64,000 nt of DNA from Earliella scabrosa (Eukaryota; Basidiomycota; Agaricomycetes; Polyporales; Polyporaceae). The notes beneath the pieces were generated by a model. That model did no database searches. It saw nothing but the letters and a program-made list of their open reading frames with translations, and was not told the origin of the DNA. The stretch covers positions 434,001 through 498,000 of the forward strand of contig JABYQQ010000023.1 in the NCBI GenBank assembly GCA_022605405.1, read 5' to 3'. Both the position numbers and the translations under genes were made by a program. This document shows, piece after piece, positions 1-8,672 of this stretch. Each line of letters starts with the position of its first letter. Position 1 is the stretch's first letter.

Positions 1-840
1 TTGACAACGTCCGCGGGATGATGCGCGAGGAGTACGACCGCCACTACAAGAACCTCCCCGTTGAGGTCTCTCCAAACGCGTCCGCGGCCTCTGGCTCCCC
101 TGAGACACCTGCTTGTACCGCAGCGCAGGCCACTCCTAACCATGACCTCACCAGCGACACTGAGAACCCCGCGAGGCACAAGGACTCTCATGGCAAGAAG
201 CGAACCTGCGATGATGCCGCAGTCACTGACAAGCCTCCCAAGAAGAAGCAGCGCAATATTGCTGGGTCGACGGCTATCCCTGAGGTTCGTCCAAACTGAT
301 CCTGCCGCTTCATCCTCTTTGCTCACAGCGTCCCTTATGTGTTTGCCAGGGTGCAAACCAATTCGACTACCTTCTGGCACTGAAATCTCGAGCGGCGGCG
401 GCGGCTCGCGATGAGCTCGATAGCTACTTGGCGACCGGTCCCGTCAGTGTCGACGACCCCATTGCGTGGTGGCGCGAGCACGAACATATTTACCCCAGGC
501 TCTTGCGCATGGCAATTGACTATCTGACCATCCCGAGTGCGTGCTTCAGATCCTCCCTTGGTATGTTGCCTCGGCTGACCTGTGACCGCTCCCACTAGCT
601 ACTGCAGTTGACGTCGAGCAGATCTGGTCCAAGGGCCGCCTGGCTGTTTCGCACACCCGATCTCGTCTCAGTGGGCAGACCATCCGGGCACTCCTCTGTG
701 TTGGGGAATGGTCCCATCTCGACCTGATTGACAGGGACATTCTCAAGGCCATCTCCAACCTCGACGAGCTGGAAGGAGATGACGAATACGAGATGGAACA
801 AGGGTGGGATAGGATCCTTGGGGCGTACAAGCAAAAGTAA
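1..840 (+). CDS. hAT transposase, C-terminal part (5' truncated by window)
   Basis: C-terminal region of a hAT-family cut-and-paste transposase, a nuclear DNA-binding recombinase. Three exons are inferred: up to 284, 350-536 and 599-840, with GT-AG introns at 285-349 and 537-598. The first exon carries a lysine-rich stretch resembling a nuclear localisation signal (PPKKKQRN). Exons 2 and 3 form the hAT dimerisation region: an aspartate/tryptophan segment (DPIAWWREHE), then YLTIP, DVEQIWSKGRL and RALLCVGEWSH. These match the family pattern LA..YL.IPATS...ER.FS.G. The catalytic core lies left of the window. The stop is TAA at 838. The reading frame is open across both introns, so this copy is not visibly damaged here. 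It differs clearly from the hAT-A transposase at 27-30 kb. Confidence 0.85.
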
Positions 841-1151
841 GCATTCTAGACACTGTTAGAGTCGGTCTGCCCTACGCACCGAGGTCGTTCGTATCCCGAG
901 TAGTGGCTATTCCCAAGCATTAGTGTTTCTCCGTCTGATCACGCCGATTCGAGACCGCATTCGTTGTCCCTGTCCCTGATTGCCGTGTGGCCCGTATGTC
1001 TTGCTATCCAATAGATGTGCTGCCGTGTACGGCGGTAGCCTCGTGCAGCGGGTTCAAGTTCTGAGGCCGGCATGAAACCCCGACGCTAATCTTCACTTAT
1101 AGCGTCGCTGTCGATGGGTCGTCGTCCTCATCCCCTCTCATTCCCACCGCC
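841..1151. other. intergenic spacer between hAT-1 transposase and companion gene
   Basis: No gene, RNA or repeat is recognised here. It presumably holds the transposase terminator and the companion gene promoter; no clear TATA box is visible. Confidence 0.4.
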
Positions 1152-2004
1152 ATGTCCGACCCTGAGCAAGACCTGCCGCCACCGCCCATCCAGTACGTTA
1201 TCTCTACAGGTTTGGTACTCAAGGCTCATAGACGTTGCTGACTGCTCTACCAGAGCCTCTGGGGCTTCTGCCCCCGGCGACGACTCGTCCATTTCCGCCG
1301 AGACTCCCTTCGACGCCATCCGTGCAACGGTGGCCAACCAGGACCCCACCCGAACCTCCATTCAACTTCTCCAGGACCACTACATGTTCATCAATGGCGC
1401 GCGACTCCACGTCTATGTGCTGCGGATCATCGGGATGGACTCGGGGGTCAGGACGGAGGTGTGTACCTTTCTCAGCTAACTGTCTGGCTCCCAGCTCAAT
1501 GCCTCTTTCTAGTTCGTCCTCCCTGCGTCCTCGCTGACCGTTGCGCAGCTTCCTGTTCACACTTTCATGGGATGGGTCCGCGCCATTGACGAACATCGCA
1601 TCACCCTCCCTGACGAGATTACTGCACCTCAACGCCGCCTTCTTCGCAACTTCACTCAGATTTGGCAATACTTTGCGCACAACCTCATGTTTGGCCCGCA
1701 CTGGAACGTGTTCTCTCACATGCTTCAGCACATGGTCACTGAACCGTGGGCTGATGCTGACGCACCACCTGATGGTGGATTTCAACAGCTCACGGATCTC
1801 TGTGACTGGGCTCACATCAACTTCCCTGTAAGTACTCACAGTATTCAATCATCTTTTCTATGACTAATGGCTGGACGTCTTCAGAGCTGGTTCTTAGTCC
1901 ACGACAACGACTGTGACAACAAGTCCGATGTCGAGATCCCTCCGCTTGAAGATGACACACCGCCGCTGTCTGCTGGTGGGGGAGGAATGGTTATGTTGCT
2001 CTGA
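1152..2004 (+). CDS. hAT companion protein (unknown function), four exons
   Basis: Not a recognised family. Inferred exons are 1152-1192, 1254-1458, 1513-1827 and 1885-2004, all with GT-AG introns of 54-61 bp, giving about 226 residues. The start is the first ATG that splices in frame; the stop is TGA at 2002. Visible features are a short acidic, proline-rich N-terminus; a core with the pattern DHYMFINGARLHVYVL, then FVLP, then WVRAIDE, then WQYFAHN, then LCDWAHINFP; and an acidic C-terminus. The protein at 44403-45501, inside the separate hAT-A transposon, aligns along the core and has introns at the same two places (before xVLP and after WAHxxLP). That co-occurrence with two different hAT transposases suggests a transposon-borne accessory protein (inference). 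No catalytic motif is seen. Confidence 0.7.
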
Positions 2005-2029
2005 CATTGTGAAGCTCCGTCTCTCTAAT

Positions 2030-2221
2030 GCATGAACTGCCTAAGTCTCCATATACCCGACCCGCAAAACCCGTATCCATACCCGAACCCGAGACACCCG
2101 AGGACCCGGCGTCTAATACCCATACCCGATGGATACCCACGGGTGTATGGGTGCGGGTATATACCGGGTATGGGTGTGGGTCCTTCCAGCTGGACCCGCG
2201 GGTATACCCGTGCCATTGCCT
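2030..2221. repeat. subterminal CCCGTATA/GGGTATAC motif cluster of hAT-1
   Basis: About 190 bp made of repeated CCCGTATAC, CCCGAACCC and their reverse complements GGGTATAC and GGGTGTGGGT. The left half is mainly C-rich and the right half G-rich, so the tract is a degenerate palindrome. This is typical of hAT subterminal transposase-binding repeats. Open reading frames across it are low-complexity shadows. Confidence 0.6.
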
Positions 2222-2755
2222 AGGTTGATCTTGACGCTCCGCCAAACTGAACAGTCCAAGACCCCATCGCGTATTGGAATGCGCTGTTGGCGAGCGAGGC
2301 TGACCACCCCCTCGCTCGCATGGCTCTCAACTTTCTGAATGTCCCTGGTACGCTTGACTGTCTGTGCGACCCATGGACTTACCTGATGACCTCTGCACAC
2401 AGCGGTGTCGACCAAATTGGAATGCGCATTCTCCCGTGGCTGCATCACCGTGTCCCGCTTCCAACACTCTCTTTTGGATGAGTCTGTTCGGGCAAGCATG
2501 GTCTTGGGTTCTTGGGCACACATTCCCAGCTTGGTTCCCGAGAAGGCAATCCTCAAGCGGTTCCGGAAGCGTAAGTCTGGTGAGGACGACTCCGACTCCG
2601 AGGGCGACGAGCTCAACGTTAGCGAGACCGAATCTGAGGATGGGGAAGAGGACGGTGACAACGCCATCTACATCCCCTCCGACACTGACATTGCAGGCCC
2701 TGCCTCTTCGGTCACTGAGGACGATGAGGACAAGGACGTTGAGCTGCTTGACTAG
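2222..2755 (+). pseudogene. hAT transposase C-terminal fragment (hAT-2)
   Basis: Fragment of a second hAT transposase, close in sequence to the hAT-A transposase at 27.0-30.4 kb. In frame it reads LDAPP, a TGA stop (about 2244), then TVQDPIAYWNALLAS, NFLNVP, an intron (about 2349-2402, GT-AG), then VSTKLECAFSRGCITVSR and GSWAHIPSLV, ending with an acidic tail and TAG at 2753. It corresponds to the hAT dimerisation domain only. The N-terminal parts would lie left of hAT-1, outside the window, if hAT-1 inserted into this gene. The in-frame stop marks it as degraded. Confidence 0.75.
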
Positions 2756-3540
2756 ACTTCATGTATCACTCCCTTGCCATAACTAGCAATAAACTTGTCT
2801 GCTGCCATCTAACACTGTTGTGCGACTTCAAGACTTCGGAGCAGCAACTCCGACGGCATCAGAAGTTCTGCTGTACAGTGCTGAATCAGTCTGTTTGTGC
2901 GATGACACTAGTCTCTAGCTATGTATGGACTCTATGTCTACTCTCTTCATATTTGTTACTCGGTGTCCTTGTATCCCACATGTGTTGTACTTGGTGTGCC
3001 GGATGGGTGCTACTGGCCCAGACACGCTCACGTGGTCGTGGCACAGGCGCCTCATATGACATTGGCGCTGGTGAACTTCACGATCCGTAAAAATCCGTAA
3101 GTTTGGATCCCTGTGTGGATCAACCTACAGATCTATAGGTAATGATCCGTACGGATCCGGATCAAAGGGTCAAGAGGGGCACATACCTGTAGGTAAAGAT
3201 CCGTAGATCTTTGGATCAGATCTGTGCTCAGCCCTATCTGGCGTGCATTCGTCATGACATACACCAGCCCTCGTCCAGCGGAGGGAGAGGTGCCAGCTTG
3301 GATGGAACGGGAGTACTTGATTCCTCGTGTTTGATGGCTTATCGATAGTATCACCGATCTATATTAATCCCTCGCTTTTACTTTCATCTCGCTTTCACCT
3401 TGCATACTTGAATCACTCGGAGTCACTCATGTTGTGCTTGTGGCTCACTCTTGTCTTGTTTATGTTGTATATATAGCTTTGATTTGTTGCCCTTGCTCTC
3501 CTCATATCTCGTATGTATCTCTATCGGCGCTCCATGGCTT
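2756..3540. other. non-coding region with GATCCGTA motif cluster
   Basis: No gene is seen. At about 3080-3235 there is a cluster of ATCCGTA and GGATC words (for example GATCCGTACGGATCC), resembling the subterminal repeats of a hAT element and possibly the end of hAT-2. At about 3310-3410 lies a sequence related to the roughly 190-bp module that recurs in the satellite at 14.7-24.8 kb (TTATCGATAGTATCACC and nearby). Confidence 0.4.
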
Positions 3541-4909
3541 ACCACGGTCTGGCGCGGCCACTACAAATAATGAGCGTGCCCCCAATCACTACAACCTACA
3601 CGCTCTGTTGATTACCACAGTCTGGCGCGGCCACTACAAAGAATTAGTGTGCACCCACTACGGAGAATGAGTACGCACTCACTACAAATAATTAGTACAC
3701 ACGCAACTGCTATGACCTACACGCTCTATTGATTACGGTGGTGTGGCACGGCCGCTACAAATGATTAGTCTGCACCCAATGAATATCCGGGGCTTGCTTT
3801 ATTGATTTCTATGAACTAGCACGGCCGCTACAAACAATTAGTTGCAAGCGAAGCGAGCATACCCCATGCGCATTGACCGGACCCACCTTGCAGGGGACAA
3901 ACAAGGACAAATTGTCCGAGTGCAGTGAATTTTAGCGCTTGAGACTCGCTACTTGACCCACCAGCCACTGCTTCCATGAACCCCTCTACATCTCGAGATA
4001 CATGCTCGTACACATTATAGGCTCAATTATGGTAGTTTTTGTGAAGAACGGGTAGCTCAGTGAAGAGGAGTCTGCTCACCACTACCCGACACCACAACCA
4101 CAGCGAACAAGGGCCCAGATGCATGTGGTCTCAGGCGTAGCAAGCAACACCGTCCTAACGGAGACCAGTATGCACCCGTTCTTTGTGGATTGTGATCATC
4201 TGGGGTCAGAGTTTGTGTGTCACGCACGAGGGTCGAATGTTGAACTTGAACGCCAGATGATGTGTGGTTTGGTTTGGTTTGAGGTTGACGTAGAGTCAGC
4301 ACCGGGGTGGTTGTGTGGTAGTTGTGTGCATGGTGTGCATGTGGGTGCAAGCGGAAAAGCGGTCTCGACGGGCAATCATGCATCATGTCAGCGTACGCGG
4401 GTAGTGTGGTGCACAGACATTAAATTAGGTTTAGAGCGAGTCTGAAGGAGCCGAGGATTGCACTTGTCCGGATGGTGGATTTGAATTGTCTGCACGGCGA
4501 CGAGTTTGTAGTTGCAAGACATTAGCCGTGATCAACAATGTTCTTCCTGTATACAACGGTAATTTACAGGTGCAGCTTGATCGGGGTTTGCAGAAATCAA
4601 CGGAAGCCTAGAACTTGAGTATATTATGCTCTCAATCACTATATAATATGTGCTCTATTGATGATGGTGGTCTGGCACGGCCGCTACAAATGATTAGTGT
4701 GCACCCAATCACTCCCTGGGGCTTGATCGATTGATTACTACAGTCTGGTGTGACCACTACAAATGATTACCATGCTCCCAATCAATATCCGGGGCTCGCT
4801 CTATGGATTGCTACGGTCTGGCGCGACCAGTACAAATGATTACTATGCACCCAATCACTACCCGGGGCTCGCTCAATGGATTACTTTGGTCTGGCACTGT
4901 TGCTACAAA
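3541..4909 (+). repeat. satellite-related block, left copy (duplicate of 20937-22296)
   Basis: From about 3595 to 4909 this block looks base-for-base identical to the segment 17,387 bp downstream, and 3541-3595 is nearly so. Both edges are units of the 91-bp satellite (GATTACCACGGTCTGG and CTACAAAT words). The middle (about 3828-4640) is unique sequence with two overlapping antiparallel frames of about 108 codons that match no family I know; I do not call them genes. Confidence 0.8.
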
Positions 4910-6275
4910 TTACGATTGATGAGCGAAGCGAAGATATCGTCCTTTATAGACGACGTTCTCCGCCAGTTCATGTAACGCAAACTGGACACCGTGTGAAAAT
5001 ATTTCATACTCCGCTTATCTGTAGTAAGTCCTCAATAAGCGCTGACATAAGCACTCATAACAAACTTTCTTATGGAGCCAACCCTACCATAGGATTGGCC
5101 TGAGCCGCGGAAACAGTTTAGACGCTGGATACACAGCCACCTCACAAAAGTCTAAGCTCTGCTATTAAGTATTCACTAAGCTTTTTAGACACCCAGCAAT
5201 AATGACACAGTACAAATTTAGTCTCATTTGGTAGGCATAGTTTAAGGCTTTCAAATGAACTTACTTTCAGTTGTTATGGACTATTAGTACAGGAGTTATG
5301 GTCTATATACACTTGCCTAAATGCGGAAGGTTGGTTGACTTCTAAAACGCAAAATAAGCGCCCATCGGCCGAAAATAGAATTCTGCCTGTCCCATGGGTC
5401 AACGATACACCCCAAAACTTGCCCTTCGGCCGATGGGCGCCTATTTGTCACAGTCACATGATCACAGTCACAGGCATCCTCCCATCTCTGTAAACACACT
5501 TTCTGAGCCCAAATTGAAGTGAAATAAGACATGTTATATATCATTGAAATCAGTATTGAAAGCTCTATCCAATGAAAATATACATGAAGCATAAAGACCA
5601 GAATTGTAGACAGAAAAATACAGAGACTACATTTAGAGACTGCTCTGCAATTCTACAAGTCTCTAGCCACAGCACTGTTGGTACACATAGTTGGTGTGTG
5701 GTATGTATACATTTGACAAATCAGAATGTTCAAGGGGAATTAGTATTTGAGCCTCAGCTGACTAGTACAACTGGAGCTTCATGGTTTTAGTTAATGTAAA
5801 ACAACTATGCACAGATACACGCTCAGGTGAGCCCTGGGGCGGTTCCGATATCTGGGAATTCGGGGCGGCCAGATAATTTCCGACCGGCGCTTCAATACTG
5901 GAACGTCATGGGCCAGACATCGAACAGATATCGCGCAAAGCGATATGGGCTCGATGACTAGGCGCCGGCCGCCAGATCACCGCCCAATATCCAAAGTTGC
6001 TCCCACAGATAACTTCCGACCAAATATCCCAGGCTCCCGGCGCACACCTGGGCGTGTAATCAACCACTGTAATAAATCATCAGACAATCAGACAATAATA
6101 TAACAAATATTAAATCAGCCGCTGTATCACTATGTCTAAAGCAGGATTTCATTTCAGTCAGACCAGACTATGATATGTCATAAAATACTTCAACCTTCAG
6201 AGCTTTCTCTTAATTGAACAATTTAGATTTGCTCATCAATCGTTCTGTGCCAGTATTGGCCCACTTCTCCACAAG
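4910..6275 (+). mobile_element. Helitron-like non-autonomous element, copy 1
   Basis: 1366 bp without a transposase. The 5' end is TTACGATTGATGAG. Near the 3' end is the inverted copy CTCATCAATCG (about 6233), placed about 30 bp inside the terminus, followed by a hairpin GCCA-GTAT-TGGC (6250-6261) and the end CTCCACAAG. Flanks are A and T with no target duplication. The uninterrupted site is present in the duplicated block (CTACAAATGGTTAG near 22287). Internally there is an inverted repeat GCGCCCATCGGCCGAA around 5357-5450. Confidence 0.7.
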
Positions 6276-6505
6276 TGATTAGTACGCACCCACTTGCTAC
6301 GACCTACGCGCTCTGTTGATTGGTCTGGCGCGCCCGCTAGAAATAATTAGTACACCTCCAATCGCTACGGCCTACACGCTCCATTGATTACCACAGTCTG
6401 GTGCAGACGCTACAAATGATTAGTACACACCCACTTGCTAAGACCTAAGCACTCCATTGATTACCGCGGTCTGGCGTGGCCGCTACAGATAATGAGTGTG
6501 TCCCC
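6276..6505 (+). repeat. 91-bp satellite units
   Basis: Two to three diverged units of the satellite (CTACGACCTACGCGCTC, then GATTGGTCTGGCGCG, then CTAGAAATAATTAG). They match 22375-22470 in the right-hand block. Confidence 0.7.
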
Positions 6506-7085
6506 TGTTGAACTTAGGGTTATCCGGCACTGTCCGGACCGATATGTCCCCATATGGACTTGTGGCTATGCGTTCACATGACTCACAGCATGGGCTATGC
6601 TTCTTCGTTACTATATATAGATAACTCTGCATCTGTACGATAGTTCTTTCTTTCCGGACTTTATCTCTACGTACCAGTGCGTTCTACGATGTTCCGGATA
6701 GTTCCAGACCTTATGTCTGACTCAGACTTGGTGCTCATCCTCGCGTCATACTGACTCATCCTCGCACCATAGCCTCGTATGCCTCTTACTCATCGTCTTG
6801 TGGCTAACATGTGGCTGCTTTCTACGCTTACTCAGCTACCTTTCCTCCCTCTATATAAGCAGCTCACATTTCGCCTCTGCTCTTCAGTTGTTCGCTCACT
6901 GACTGCAGAGTAAGTCTCCTACATACATATGCCTTCTACTTACTTACTGACTAAGTACTTGTAGTCTCTCTCTGTTCGACTTACAGGTACTTATCTATGC
7001 AATATAGTCGTTCGCTCACTGACTGAAGATCTCTCTCTGTTCGACTTACAGTCGGCTCCCAGCCTTCCAGGTCTGAAGTTCATCA
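6506..7085 (+). mobile_element. solo LTR of a copia-like retrotransposon
   Basis: A 580-bp solo LTR starting TGTTGAAC and ending TTCATCA, flanked by the 5-bp duplication TCCCC (6501-6505 and 7086-7090). It has a TATA box TATATAAG (6854) and a predicted start at the A of TTCAGTTG (6886), 32 bp downstream. The terminal TGTTGAAC also begins the LTR of the full copia at 8125-14359, so it is a relative. The R-U5 part is duplicated internally: CGCTCACTGACTG and CTCTCTGTTCGACTTACAG each occur twice. Confidence 0.85.
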
Positions 7086-7216
7086 TCCCCAATCACTATG
7101 ACCTACACGCTCTGTTGATTACCACGGGCTGGTGTGGCCGCTACAAATAATGAGCGTGCCCCCAATCACTACGACCTACGCAATCGCTACAACCTACGCG
7201 CTACGGCTTTCTTGGT

Positions 7217-7932
7217 TAGTGTTGTAAAGTCCGGTCAAGTCCGGTTATTTGACCTCTCCGGAGATAACCGGACTTTCGACCGGACCTGACCAGTTCAGTT
7301 TGAGAGAACCGGACCGAATGTTCGGTTCTACTACAACCTGACCGAACCTCGGTCCGGTTCTCGGTTATAACCGGTCCTGAACCCATTGTGAAGTGGCTAT
7401 GCTGAAAATTGATGTTTTTGTCAAATCGTAGCCCGGAGCCGTGGGAATCAAACGGTATATATAACTATATGTTTTAGATCAAAACTGAACGTGCTATGTT
7501 CAAAATAAACTTGCCCATATTGGGACAGATGGTTTGTTTTCGGAGTTTTCCGCGAGCGCTTAGGCGCTAGACCCGGCGCCTATGTTACCAGATTGGGTGT
7601 GTTGGCGTTTGTCAGCCCGAAAGACAGCCCATCTGTCCCAAAATGGGCAAGTTTGTTTTGATTCTAGGACACTCAGTTCTCATCCAAAGTATATAGTGTT
7701 ATATACCATTAGAATCGTAGGATCATTGGCTACAATATGTGATACCATTTACAGTCGGTCATGACCGGTTCGAACCGGTTATGGACCGGTTCTGATATAC
7801 GGCCGCCAAAAATAACTCGACCTGAACCGATGACTTGACCGATTATTTTCCGGTTCTGGTCCGGTTTTTTTAAGTTGGGTCAGGTTATTTTTCGGGTTCT
7901 GACCGGTCCTAGGACCCGACTTTACAACACTA
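7217..7932. mobile_element. hAT-type MITE (non-autonomous)
   Basis: 716 bp bounded by inverted repeats TAGTGTTGTAAAGTC and GACTTTACAACACTA, with an 8-bp target duplication TTCTTGGT (7209-7216 and 7933-7940). This is the hAT signature. The empty site is visible at about 22500-22510. Subterminal AACCGG/CCGGTT words are frequent. No transposase is present. The middle (about 7391-7750) resembles the interior of the Helitron-like copy at 48355-48640. Confidence 0.85.
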
Positions 7933-8124
7933 TTCTTGGTTGGTCTCTTCACCGTAGTAATCAATATAGCGAGCCCCAGGTAGTGATTGGGGGCCAACTA
8001 ATTATTTGGAGTGGCTGTGGCAGACCGTGGTAATCAATGCAGCACATATTATGTAGTGATTGGAAGCATACTGGTTGTTTGTGGCAGCCCTGCCAGACTG
8101 TAGTAATAAATGGAGCGAGCCCCG

Positions 8125-8661
8125 TGATGGAGTGAGAACCTGTGAGGCGATGTCGCAAGCGACTAGTAAGTGAGTGGACAGACAAGTCCTCAGTCAGTGA
8201 GTGAAAGACTATATTAGCATAATGCCAAGTACCTAGTAAGTGAGCGGACAGACAAGTCCTCAGTCAGTGAGTGAAAGACTGAGGAGACGAGTCCCAGAGA
8301 GTCCTCCTTATATACCGTACAGGAGCTGCATGAGTAAGCGACAATAAGAAGAGCATGTGATGTGTCTGAGTCAGAGTGAGTCGAGGATGAGTAAGGAGAG
8401 ACGAAGGATGACTCAGACAGAACAAAGGTAACGACAAATGGAGAAAGAAGTATGGTCACAAGGACGACCTAGAGCTGTCTAAGAAGAGTCCGGAGCGTAG
8501 AAGAACGCACTGGAATGGACTGGACAAAAGAGAAGCCTAGTAACTATGTGTATCGTACAACGTATACCTAATATCAAAAGAAAGAAGCACAGCCTATAGA
8601 TCCTATCGTAAGAAGCAGTGCCCATAGCGCCTAATGCGCGTCTATAGTCCATAGTTCAACA
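8125..8661 (-). repeat. copia 3' LTR, with internal duplication
   Basis: 537 bp. It matches the 5' LTR except for an extra copy of the U5 segment that contains AGTCAGTGAGTGAAAGACT, separated by a short new sequence (TATTAGCATAATGCCAAG). Such a duplication would normally be copied to both LTRs at integration, so it arose afterwards or by template switching. Confidence 0.85.
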
Positions 8662-8672
8662 CTCCCACTCGT

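Larger units (their letters stand above)
1..2221 (+). mobile_element. hAT transposon hAT-1 (5' end outside window)
   Basis: The right part of a hAT DNA transposon. It holds the C-terminal half of the transposase (1-840), a companion gene (1152-2004) and a subterminal region dense in CCCGTATA/GGGTATAC-type motifs (about 2035-2221) that ends in a TAGGCAAT-like inverted terminus. Immediately after 2221, coding sequence of a second hAT gene resumes, so hAT-1 appears to be nested in it (inference). The left terminus and the target duplication lie outside the window. Confidence 0.6.

Noticed and set aside
2028..2228. Short frames in the CCCGTATA tract
   Set aside because: Low-complexity repeats open in several frames on both strands.
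4040..4240. Pol III SINE-like promoter (GGTAGCTCAGTGAAG and GGTCGAATG)
   Set aside because: Box spacing of about 180 bp and poor B-box match; present only as part of the duplicated block.
4119..4445. 108-codon frame, present identically at 21506-21832
   Set aside because: Identity reflects the recent duplication, not constraint; an antiparallel frame of equal length overlaps it; no recognisable motif.
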